64,000 nucleotides of DNA, from assembly GCA_027186245.1 (NCBI GenBank), contig CP114482.1, positions 32,631,209 through 32,695,208 on the forward strand. Reading direction: 5' to 3'. Source of the DNA: Coriaria nepalensis (Eukaryota > Streptophyta > Magnoliopsida > Cucurbitales > Coriariaceae). Both the position numbers and the translations under genes were made by a program. Below the pieces are notes generated by a model. That model had not been told where the DNA came from, searched no databases, and was given only the letters and a program-made list of their open reading frames with translations. Shown here piece by piece: positions 52,640 to 62,780 of this stretch (within the stretch, counting starts at the first letter, position 1; each line of letters starts with the position of its first letter).

Positions 52640-52952
52640 AGAGGACCTCCTTCCTTGACACTTCTTACTACCGTCCTTTCAACTAATTAAAGTCCGATTG
52701 CTCTCCTTTGAAAGTCGATGTGTCGTCCAACAATATGGAAGCATCGCAATCCTGTTTAATATGGGTGTTCCAAACCAAGAACAAAAAAATGATTAGCAAT
52801 TAAACCATGCATGCATGGAAGCAGATATGCACGCAATGAGTAATAACGTAAGAATAATGAGATATAACTTATATTAACGAAACAGTCGTGGAAATGAAGG
52901 CGAAGCAAGGAAGCTCCCATGTGCGCCTCCTTAGCCATGGCAGAGGAGATTG
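52640..52952 (-). pseudogene. Class III peroxidase fragment (two exons)
   Basis: On the minus strand, an acceptor (CTTTTTTAG) leads into [20 protein letters not shown] then FHDCF (52952-52879). This is the distal-haem helix with the catalytic Arg and His of plant secretory peroxidases. After ~125 bp a second acceptor (TTAAACAG) leads into DCDASILLDDTSTFKGEQ (52751 to ~52698), the calcium-site block. A stop follows three residues later. The family joint is FVNGCDAS; here the donor after FVN is ATAAGT instead of GTAAGT and the Gly codon is lost. The first exon with the signal peptide and all of the C-terminal two thirds are missing. Relic. Confidence 0.8.
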
Positions 52953-53569
52953 CTAAAAAAGAGATTTAGGTTAATTTTTTAAAATTTTGAATTATTTATT
53001 AATTAGATTACTTTTTTTTTTTAAAGATGTATTTTGATTTTAGAAATATTATAAAATATCAAATCGTATTAAAATTTATTTATAAAGTATTTTCAAAATA
53101 TTAGTAAATATTGATAAGTATAAAAAATTATTATATTTTAATACACCATATAATCTAACAAATATATATTAAATAAATCTAAATAAATACAAATATTAAA
53201 TATAAATAAATTATAGCTAACACCAATTTGCTTTCTTTTTTTTTTTTTTTTTCAAACCAGATTTCTTAGTTTAGTTTCGATGTTTTGCAGTCAGAAATCA
53301 AAATCAAGTTCGTAGTACCCTTCAAAACGTGTCTGATTCTTCCCCAACCACGTAGCAAGATGCACCATTTTTCTGACGTTACTTTATTCTTCATTATATC
53401 GATCTCTCTTTCTTATTATGTTTTTCATTATTATTTTTTATATTTTATTCATAATTAGTAGAAAATACTTATAACATCACACTCATTTCTTTATATATAC
53501 ATATATATAGATATCTATAGATATGTAGGTAAGCAACAAAAAGAGGAGTCGTTTTCGTATATGGTATTA
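52953..53569. other. AT-rich intergenic DNA
   Basis: No gene. A poly-T run at 53237-53252 and a TATATAG repeat at about 53497-53527 are the only notable features. Confidence 0.55.
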
Positions 53570-54300
53570 CATGATCAAGGTGCGAAGATTTTTATTCCTC
53601 TGGTTCCCTAGAAAGAATATCATTGCGAGGTGTCCCCACAAAATAACAGCGGCAAAGCGCTTGCTACCCTCTTTAACTCTGCTGGCTTCTGCTCTTTCCA
53701 GCTATTAGAAAAGGGGCTTACATTTGCATTTGCATTTGCATTAGGCAAATAATTCAGTCTAGGCCCTACTCGCAAGGGGGGGCCCTCTTATAATTTGACA
53801 TTTACTTTGAATTGGATAATGAAAGGTAACTAATAGAGAGATGGGTAGTAGTAGAAACATGCAAATAATACACAACATTGCATACTAAGAAGTAAGAACA
53901 GTTCCCGAGGTTGGTAATCCAAAAGGTCGAGACCAAGATTGGTACACTATCCTATCCCGTTTCCGATGGAATTTTTGCCTACCCTGCTCGTTCCGGTCCA
54001 TGATAAGGTGAGATAATATTGTGCCTGAGAGGACAATTCCCGACCTGATCATTTATTTAGTAGCATTCTTATCACTGCCACCATTTCTGTTCCGTGAATC
54101 GAAACAACGACACGTCGACTCTAGAAATTAAATATTCGCGTTGGAGTCTGGCAAAATCATAAGCCCATGACCTGAATCGAGCTTGACTTGTAACTTGTTG
54201 GGCCGATCTCTTGAGTTTTTCTTTTTCGCCCAAGATCCTTTTGAGTTGGACCATTACTTTTATGTCTCTTTTGAATTGAGATTAATACTGCAAATTGGAT
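53570..54300. other. GC-richer patch, possibly organelle-derived
   Basis: Composition changes abruptly from the AT-rich flank to a near-balanced sequence (for example 53620-53790 and 53900-54060). It lacks any TE domain and has the look of plant mitochondrial intergenic DNA, including a GGGGGGGCCC block at 53775-53784 and a TTGCATT/ATTTGC triplication at 53728-53750. A minus-strand open stretch (54254-54072, 60 codons, starts MVQLKRILGEKEKLKRSAQQ) matches nothing I know. The assignment is a guess from composition. Confidence 0.3.
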
Positions 54301-54900
54301 CCTAGTTACAGAAATATTTCACTTTCATAGGTGCGCAAAAGTTCCTGCTGCCCACCGGGACTTGGATATAGACCATGCATGCACTTTATGGGTAACCCAT
54401 TCAAAGACTATTGGTCGAGAGTCATATATGGATTTATTTCTTCCAATTCAGACAGCAGAAATTAACGAATCAAGGTTGGAAAACTGAGAGGAACCCTTTC
54501 GGGGATCGAACTCAGGACTTTGTCTCTTCTTTTCAGGAGTTCTTAACACCAGACTAATAAGGGGGGTGAGCCATTTTCAAGCCGGCCGAGCTCCAAGAAT
54601 TTTAGGTAGAATGATTAGAGAGAAAAACTAAGAATTGAGAAAATCATTATTTCATCGCTTAAGCTTATCTTAGCAATATATATACATACCCACATTTGCT
54701 AAGGCTAACAAACACTCACACAGCCTCACACTCCACCAAGCACTATTGCCCTTCCCCTGCCAGATTCTATTTTGTTTCTCTTTCCTTGCGGTTATGGGCC
54801 TACATGTAATTTCACCTAGTACTATTAAAGCAATATGTAGTATTTTAATTATCTTGGACCTTCGTAATTCGTTTGGTTGAATATTTTTGGATCGGGTCAT
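54301..54900 (-). other. Unassigned; possible tRNA-derived SINE trace and LTR-like stretch
   Basis: The minus strand of 54495-54575 has TTAGTCTGGTGTTAAGAAC followed ~30 bp later by GAGTTCGATCCCC, which fit RNA polymerase III box A- and box B-like spacing. To the right, 54600-54690 on the minus strand has a TATATATATTGC box and CGATGAAATAATG phrase typical of copia LTR ends. Neither can be delimited. No gene. Confidence 0.3.
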
Positions 54901-55146
54901 CTTCATAACACAACCCATAGGGTTAATCCCCATCCTCTAGATCGACGAGTCTACTGCCACAACTCCCTTGAAGACTTTCCATGAAAAAATCTTGATCTTC
55001 TGCTACACCTCAAACTTCTAGAGCAACCGGAAGTAGGGAATAGCATCATCTTCACGAGCCACTACATGCCAAGTCGACTTTACAAAGAACTTACCATCCC
55101 TGCTAGGAAGCCAAGCTCATCAAGAAAGAAAGAAATAGAGGGAATT
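54900..55146 (-). mobile_element. LINE C-terminal part (zf-RVT region), downstream half
   Basis: On the minus strand from ~55120: WLPSRDGKFFVKSTWHVV, then KIKIFSWKVFKGVV and GINPMGCVMK (to ~54895). This is the zinc-finger-like region at the C-terminus of plant LINE ORF2 (W.PS..G.F.VKS...K.F.W....). It stops at GAATT, next to the LTR at 55147. Its upstream half is at 60452-60985 on the same strand. Confidence 0.75.
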
Positions 55147-55843
55147 TGTTAGAAAAATGAAAAATAAGATTCAAGATTTACTTTCTCTTTCTCAATAATA
55201 GATTTTTAAATAAACAAAAAGAAACAATAAACAACAACCAAATTCTATAAAATTTCAATCTGATATTTTATTAGAAAAGTAAGAGACTAAATACATAAAC
55301 AATAATGAAATAAGGTACATGAATAGTTAACTATTGAATTGCCATATTCTAAGGAGAAGCAATACTTACAGTCATCATAGCTCAACAACTTACAATCATT
55401 ATACCTCCACAACTTACGATCACCATACCTCAACAACTTACAATCAAAACAGAAAATAAATAGAAAAAAATAGAAAACCTGGAAAAAACAACCAACTACA
55501 CTAGTATTAACCAAAAAAGGTGCAAATCGATTTCAAAGCTTTCCAAACTTCACCAACAGCTTCAATACACTTTAATCAATATACCAAACTTGCTTGAATA
55601 CCAAAAATAGCTGTTGAAGTTGTCTAACTCTACGTTGCCTCCCATAGTAGCAACCAAAAACTTAAAAGATAGATTATGACCTAACTTGAGTTTCTTTGGT
55701 CTGATCTGAGTGAAACTTGATCCTACAAGTTTCAATTGAGGTAGGGAAGCTACTGAAATAAGAGTCAACGCCAAAAAATATGATCACAAAAAGTCCAACT
55801 TTTTCAACCTCCATTGATGAGTGATGTATCAAAGCTTCAAACA
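55147..55843 (-). repeat. 3' LTR of copia (697 bp)
   Basis: Minus strand TGTTTGAAGC...TTTCTAACA. It differs from the 5' copy by small substitutions and by extra copies of a ~30-bp 'CATACCTCCACAACTTACAATCA'-like unit (55371-55450: three to four units against one to two at 60015-60060). Confidence 0.88.
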
Positions 55844-57216
55844 CTCCTCCTTGATACAATTACTCTAATTTCAGACTTGAATTGCTCAAACTTTGCAGTA
55901 GCTAGGGGCTTGGTAAACCCATCTACAATTTGCTCTTCTAATTTGCAATGAACTAATCTCACTTCTCCATTATTCACCATTTCTCTTATGGCATGAAATT
56001 TTACTAGGATATGTTTTGTCCTTCCAAAGTAAACTGGATTTTCAGAGATTGCAATAGCAGATTTGCTATCACAATGTATGACAATAGATGAGTTGGGATT
56101 GAAGTTCAATTCGAGTAGGATTTTCCTAATCCAAATAGTTTGATTGGTGGCATGAGCAGCAGCCATATATTCAGCCTCAGCTGTTGATTGGGCCACAACA
56201 CTTTGCTTCTTGGAACTCCAGCAAAACATTTCTAATCCAAGTGTGAAGCAAAAACCACTTGTGCACTTGGCATCATCAAGAGAGCCTGCCTAATCACTAT
56301 CCACATATCTTTCTAGTTTCAATTATCCCCCTTCATAAAAAATTCCATGAGAAATAGATCCATTCAAGTACCTAAGTATCCTCTTAGCAGCCCCCATATG
56401 CAATTGAGAAGGATTGTTCATGAACTTGGATAAAACACAAACAGAATACACGATGTCTGGTCTTGTTGATGTGAGGTACATCAAGCCTCCAATCAGACTT
56501 CTAAATAAGGTTTCATCAACCCTCGTTGAACCATCATTCCTTCTGATTTTCTCATTTGTAGCCATTGGAGTAGATGCTGATTTGCTAGATTCCATGTTGA
56601 ATTTCTTCATCAGATTCTTAGCATACTTCTCTTGAGACACAAACACCCCCTTCTCGGATTGGAACACTTCCATTCCCAAAAAGAAACCCATTAATCCCAG
56701 GTCTGTCATCTCAAATTCAGCTTTCATCTCCTTTTTGAATTTGTTTATCAGATTGATCTCATTCCCAGTTATGAGCAAATCATCAACATATAGAGATATT
56801 ATGAGTAAGGATGAACCTGATTGTTTGATGTAGAGTATAGGATCATTTTCATTTCTACTAAAACTAGCATCGGACAGATGAGTATGTATCCTGCTATACC
56901 AAGCTCTAGGAGCTTGTTTTAGGCCATACAAAGCCTTTTTCAGCTTGAACACCTTCTCTTCATCACCTTTCTTCTCAAACCTCTCAAGCTGCTCGACATA
57001 GACTTCTTCTTCCAGTATTCCATTCAAGAATGCTGACTTCACATCAAGATGATGAATTGACCAAGATTTCCTTGCAGCTAATGCAATGATCAACCTGATC
57101 GTATCAAGTCTAGCCACTAGTGCGAATGTCTCAGCATAAACCACTCCATATTGTTGAGAGAATCCCTTCACTACTAATCGTGCTTTGAATTTGTTTACTG
57201 AGCTGTCATCATTCAA
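55837..57216 (-). pseudogene. Copia RT and RNase H
   Basis: RT is open 57216-56323: [63 protein letters not shown] with intact YVDD, and the LGLMGFFLGMEV block. A stop near 56321 separates it from RNase H (56229-55837: SSKKQSVVAQSTAEAEYMAA, IWIRKILLELNF, HILVKFHAIREMV, LATAKFEQF). RT is the best-preserved domain of the element. Confidence 0.88.
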
Positions 57217-57267
57217 CTTCAGTTTGAATATCCACTTCAGCTTGATAATTTTTTTTTCTCAGGCTTC

Positions 57268-58310
57268 TCAACCATAACTCCAAGTCTGACTTTTGGTGAT
57301 CATTCTTAATTCTTCTTTCATAGCCTTCATCCCTCCTTCATATCTTTTAACTTCTTCATAGCAACTAAGCTCAACTAAAGCTAAATTGCATCCTTGGTAA
57401 ACATCATCAAGAGTTTTGTATCTTGAATTTATTGGTTCAACATCATCATCATCAGGATCATCAGTGGGAGTTTGATCTTGACTTTTTTTCAAGATGGTCG
57501 TCAATCAGCCCCTCACTTCCATCTTTATCTTCCCATTTGAAGATTACTTCCTTATCAAAATTGACATCTCTGCTGACAGAGATTTTCCCAATATCAGGAT
57601 AGAAAATCCTATACCCTTTTTTATTTTGTCCTGTAACCGATCAGTATTCCCTTTTCACTTTTCATAGAAAGTTTGTCTCTCTTTCCATCTAGAATGTGAG
57701 AAAAACACACAGCTCCAAATATTCTAAGGTGAGACACTAAAGGTTTCACATTGTGCAAGCCTCATGAGGAGTTTTGCCTTCCACTGACTTGGTAGGCAAC
57801 TTGTTGAGCAGGTACACAGCAGTGTTGGCTGCTTCTGCCCAAAACTTCCTTGGCATTCTCTTTTCAATCATCATGCTTCTTACCATCTCCATAATGGTCA
57901 TGTTTTTCTTTTCAGAAACCTCATTTTGCTGTGGACAGTAAGGCACTATCAATTGATGAATGACTCCTTCATTTTCACGGAATTGTTTGAAATCATTTGA
58001 GGTGTACTCTTCGCCATTGTCAGACCTCAAAGTCTTCAGTTTCATTCCACTTTGAGTCTCCACTTGCTTCTTAAATTTTATAAAAGTGCTGAACACTTCT
58101 GATTTTTCTTTCAGAAAATGAATCCAGCAGAATCTGGTTTTATCATCTATGAAAATAAGGAAGTATTTGATCTCATTCAATGAGGCTACTCTCATTAGTC
58201 CACATACATCCGAGTGAACTAGCTCTAGCTTCTCCAAGGCTCTGTGCGCTTGATTTTTAAGAAATGGCTTCGTACTCAGCTTGCCAAGTTAACAGTTTTC
58301 ACACACTCTA
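57268..58310 (-). pseudogene. Copia integrase and linker
   Basis: Integrase is open 58237-57746: [48 protein letters not shown] and [12 protein letters not shown]. The DD35E carboxylates Asp, Asp and Glu-region are legible. The PHEAC end is followed by a stop, then linker sequence with a TAG/TGA-rich patch (57745-57510) and an acidic stretch (PTDDPDDDDVEPINSRY) before RT. Confidence 0.85.
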
Positions 58311-58318
58311 TCTTGGGG

Positions 58319-59626
58319 TTAGACTGAGGGCAAGTCATCAACTATTCCTTGAGAGTTTAGATTCTGAATGGCTTTGAGATCAAAATGTCCAAACCTTTTA
58401 TGCCATGACCAAGATTCATCTTCCTTACATCTGAGAGCATGATGATCCCATTGCACAGAAAAGATATTATGACTTACTTGAACTTTAGCCACTTGTTTTA
58501 TGTTTGGATCTAAAATGGTGCAATGTTTGTCTTGAAACAGCAAGACATATCCACTTCTCATCAACTGACCAATACTCAATAGATTATGTTTCAGATCTGG
58601 AACCAAAAGAACATTGGTGATAAGCTTGGTACCTTTCTTAGTTTTTACCAAGATTGTGCCTCTTCTTTTAGCTCTGACTTTCTCCCCATTTCCAACTGTG
58701 ATTCCAGTCGTGAAACTTATGTCCAGATCTCTGAGTATGCTCTCATTATGAGCCATATGATTGGTGCATCGACTATCTATGAGCCACCCTTCTCTGGATT
58801 CACCATGGTCAAAACCTGTAGCCATGAAGAGAGTTTCTTCATTCTGAACTTCAGGTGCTAGTGCTTGTTGAGGTTTTTGTGCCCCTCTCTCTCTGTTCTT
58901 CTTGAAGCAATTTTTTTCAATATGACCAAATATCTTGCAGTAATAGCATTGAGGTTTGTCCTTCCATCATAGAATTTTTCATAATGCCATTCCTCTTGCA
59001 TATAGAGCATGGAGGAAAGCTTTTCTTCCTTTCTAAGCTGTCTGAACCAGAAAGGGAACAAGCCTATGACTTCTTCCAAGGCTTATGCTTATGCTCATCA
59101 TGGAAATCACCTTCAACTTCTTCATATTTCTTCTTTGCATGCCTAGACTCATTTGCTTCTAGGGAGCCTGTGAGTTTTGACATTGTTAGAGAGCTGAGGT
59201 CTTTGCTTTCCTCTATGGCATCAATTTTGGAGTTGAATTTGGATAAAACATTGACCAACATCTTGTTAACCATCATCTTCTCTGTCACATTCTCTCCAAA
59301 AGTTTTCATTTGGTCTGAGACTTCCATCATTCTCTCTGCATAGTCCTTGATGGACTATGTCTCTTTCATTTTCAACCTCTCAAAATCTCTTTTGAGGTTC
59401 AAGAGTCTAATGTTCATGCGTCTTTAACCACAGACAAGCTAATGATCCAAGAGAATAGGTTGTCATCAATTCCAGATTGAATAATAGCCAAAGTTCTAAA
59501 GTTATTCTGTTTTTCTATCTTTTGCTGTCTAATCTGTTCAAGTGTGAAGTCCACCTCTTTAGATGGTGGTACATAGCCATCTTCCACTGTTTCCCAAAGT
59601 CCATGAGCACGTAAATAGGTAGTCAT
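58319..59626 (-). pseudogene. Copia gag, CCHC and protease
   Basis: Gag is in pieces (59626-59414, 59330-59064): TLEQIRQQKIEKQNNFRTLA, then KMMVNKMLVNVLSKFNSKID and LTGSLEANESRHAKKK. A CCHC knuckle near 58960-58910 (CYYCKIFGHIEKNC) follows. Protease is open 58825-58319: GWLIDSRCTNHMAHNE, where Arg replaces the Gly of D-S-G, then SIGQLMRSGY and WHKRFGHFD of GAG-pre-integrase. Confidence 0.82.
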
Positions 59627-59800
59627 CTTGACTGACCAAAATTGATAGCCTTCACCACTGAAAACTGGTGGTGAAAATATGTTAACACCTTGATTGGGGG
59701 CTATGATGTTTTTCTGATTTTCGAATGCTTATGGTTTGGAAACTGACAAGTGAAAAGGTTAAGGCTAGATGAGTTTATCTTTAGCAAAGCTCTAATACCA

Positions 59801-60451
59801 TGTTAGAAAAATGAAAGACAAGATTCAATACTTGCTTTCTCTTCCTCAAGAACAGATCTTTGAATGAGCAAAAAGAAACAATGAACAACAACCAAATTCT
59901 ATAAAATTCCAATCTGATTTTTCATTAGAAAAGTAAGAGACTATATACATAAATAATGATGAAACAAGGTACATGAATAGTTAACCATTGAATAGCCACA
60001 TTCTAAAGAGAAGCAATACTTATAAACATCATACCTCCACAACTTACAATCAAAACAGAAAATGAACAAAAAAAAAAAATAGAAAATCTGGAAAAAGCAA
60101 CCAACTACACTAGTATTGACCAAAAAATATGCAAATCGATTTCAAAGCTTTCCAAACTTCACCAGCAGCTTCAACACGTTTCAATCAATATACCAAACTT
60201 GCTTAAATACCAAAAATAGTCGTTGAAACTGCCCAACTCTACTTTGCCTCCCATAGTAGCAACCAAAAACTAAAAAGGCAGATTATGACCTAACTTGAGT
60301 TCCTTTGATCTGATCTGAGTGAAACTTGATCCTACAAGTTTCAATTGAGGTAAGGAAGCTACTGAAATAAGAGTCAATGCTGAAAGACATGATCACAAAA
60401 AGTCAACTTTTTCAACCTTCATTGATGAGTGATGTATCAAAGCTTCAGACA
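59801..60451 (-). repeat. 5' LTR of copia (651 bp)
   Basis: The right-hand LTR, ending on the plus strand in CTTCAGACA next to GAATC. It is shorter than its partner through fewer copies of the internal ~30-bp unit. Confidence 0.88.
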
Positions 60452-60985
60452 GAATCGACTCCTAGACCGGGTGCATGGTCTCCTCTTCCAAATCAAATTC
60501 CCACCATTCCAGTGCGTTACACAGTTATTGAAAGAGCTCAAAGGAAACTGAAGATTTAAATCCCAAGGGAGAATACCAAAGCCCCAATCATCATGCCAGA
60601 AGCTTATTTGATATCTCCACTATCAACTTCCATCTCAAAAAATGAAGAAAATCCTCCCGCAGACAAGATATCCTTCTAGAGTTTTGAACTGCCTGCACAA
60701 TCACACCAAAGAGCAATGGGAAATATCTCTGACGAATATACCTGCACCAAAGAGAATCATCGTGAACTAAGGTCCATATACATTTGAGAGTAAAGGCCTT
60801 CTTCATGTCCAAAAGGCTTCGCAAGCCCAGAAACACCCCCCTCCCCCCGGCGATTGAACGTTAGAGCAAATGGAAGTCTAAGTTTGCCTCCACTCGAAAG
60901 GAAATGAGCTTTCTCTACCTCCGGATAACCCAAATCGAGATAAGGGGTTTTTTTTTTAATCAGAAAATCCAAAATGAGATCTAAG
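60452..60985 (-). mobile_element. LINE ORF2 part, upstream half
   Basis: Minus strand from ~60970: an RGEGGV block, then with a frameshift LGLRSLLDMKKAFTLKCIW, DDSLWCRYIRQRYFP (60836-60720), a WKLI block near 60635, FWHDDWGFGILPW near 60600-60560 and WNGGNLIWKRRPCTRS near 60500-60465. This is the region between RT and zf-RVT of plant LINEs. It ends at GAATC beside the copia LTR and resumes at 55146-54900. Confidence 0.8.
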
Positions 60986-61170
60986 TTTTCCGATCGGAAT
61001 GTTAAACCAATGATCTGCTATGAACAACTTGCTAAGACCTTCTCCTTACTCCTCTGTTTTATCAGTTGCTTAAGAAAGTAGTTAGCGTAGGTTCGTCAAA
61101 ATGATAGATTAGTTAGTGCGATAATTTAGTTAGCTATCTAGTCAGAAAATTATGTTATCTATTTAGAGAA
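60986..61170. other. Short unassigned gap
   Basis: Mixed sequence between the LINE and the next copia gag. A GTTAGCTATCTAGTC/TTATCTATTTAGAG pair near 61130-61165 suggests LTR or leader decay, but nothing is certain. Confidence 0.35.
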
Positions 61171-62780
61171 TTATGGTGTTTGGAGCAGAGCAATGCTAAT
61201 TGCTTTGTTAGCTAATAATAAAAAGGGACTGATTGATGGTTCATGTGTCAGACCAGAAGATGGAAATCCTTTACAGCAACAATGGGACCATTGCAACGCC
61301 ACGGTTCTTAGCCGGACAATGAATTCTGTTTCAAAAGAATTGTTTGGAGGGGTTGTATACTCAACCAATGTTAGTCTTGTTCGGAAAGACTAACACAGAC
61401 AAATTAACTCATTGACTCATTGAGCAAATTTGATCTCAGTATACCATATAAAGCTTTAAATACTATGGGATGAGTATGAATCACTTGTTCATTCACCTAT
61501 CTGCAACTGTGAATCCTCAAAGATAGTTCTGGATCATGTAAATCAACAAAAGCTACTTCAATTTCTAGTAGGACTGAATGAAGGATATGGACAAGCAAGG
61601 AGTCAGATATTGCTCATGAATCCTCTACCTATAGTCAATGATACAATTTCCATGTTAACTCATGATGAAGAATAGAAAACTCTAGTAATTCAATTGCCTA
61701 GGGATTCAAATGCAACAGCCTTCTATTGCAATACTAATCAACAGCCCAGATAAAATTTCATTCTTGGAATAACAATCAACAACCAGAATGTGAATATTGA
61801 CATATGAAAAGCCACAGGAAAAATGCCTGCTACAAGTTGGTAGGATATCCTGCTCATTTTAAATTTCCAAAAGGAGGGAAAAAAGCTTACAAGCCTTATA
61901 CTGCACATTATGCATAAGACACTCAAGAAGATCATAATCATTCAAATGAAGCACTAGAAACTCAAATAGTCCAGAATCCAATCACTCAGCACAACTTCTT
62001 CACACCCAATCAGTACCATCAGATTATAAAGATGTTAAGCAAAGAAAGTCACAATATACCAAATCCTCGACAAACAGCCAATTTGGCAGGTATATCTGTT
62101 AGCTTAATGACTTCACTTTCCACTAATTCTTACTCGATCATAGACACAGGAGCTAACAATCACATGACTCATTCCTTAGACAATTTAATCGATTCTAAAT
62201 ACTGTGCATTTTTCCCTTTTTCATCAATTACCTTGCCTAATGGTTCCAAGACAAATGCTTCTCATTCTGGCACAGTTAAAATTACACCCAATATCACTCT
62301 TAAGAATGTCCTTATTCCATAGTCTCAATATAATCTACTTTCCATATCTTAATTGTCAAAAGATAACAACATATTTGTATCTTTTTTTCCAACTAACTGT
62401 GTTTTTCAGGATCTAATGACTGGAATGATCTTGGGAATTGGTAAGCAAACACAGGGCTTGTACTACTTGATCCCTAATGAATTTTCTGATTCATTTCCTT
62501 GTATTTCAGCAAATAACATAGGTATATCAAAGTCTACTATCATGAATTTTGTATGTCCTGATTCTTCTATTGAATCAGATCATATAGGTACTCAATGTAA
62601 ATCTGTAAATACATTTGATCATGTTGTCAATAAAAATTTGCCTTCACCTTCCTTAACCTCCTCTTCTGTTTAATTTGCCGCTCATTATCTTACAAAAATA
62701 CTTTCAAGAAAAAATATTACAAATTCGTATTTATTTTCCAAACCACCAGGTCTCAGTAAGTTAATTATCTATCCAACATT
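61171..62780 (+). mobile_element. 5' half of a copia element, plus strand (gag and protease)
   Basis: Gag reads YGVWSRAMLIALLANNKKGL, QQQWDHCNATVLSRTMNSVS then a stop at 61391-61393, and continues with further stops. A CxxC-type knuckle region lies near 61795-61850 (CEYxHMKSHRKNACYKLVGY). Protease opens at 62032 with SYSIIDTGANNHMTHS, an intact D-T-G, then a KNVLIP block and GAG-pre-integrase-like TGMILGIGKQTQGLYYL. Reading fades out after about 62780. Integrase, RT, RNase H and 3' LTR are missing. Confidence 0.8.

Larger units (their letters stand above)
55147..60451 (-). mobile_element. Complete-length Ty1/copia, minus strand, inserted into a LINE
   Basis: LTRs 55147-55843 and 59801-60451. 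On the minus strand: 5' LTR, primer site TGGTATTAGAGC abutting the LTR (59789-59800), gag, CCHC, protease, integrase, RT, RNase H, purine tract AAGGAGGAG (55844-55854), 3' LTR. Flanks GAATT (55142-55146) and GAATC (60452-60456) agree at four of five bases, a likely target duplication. Several stops and frameshifts interrupt the coding region. Confidence 0.92.
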
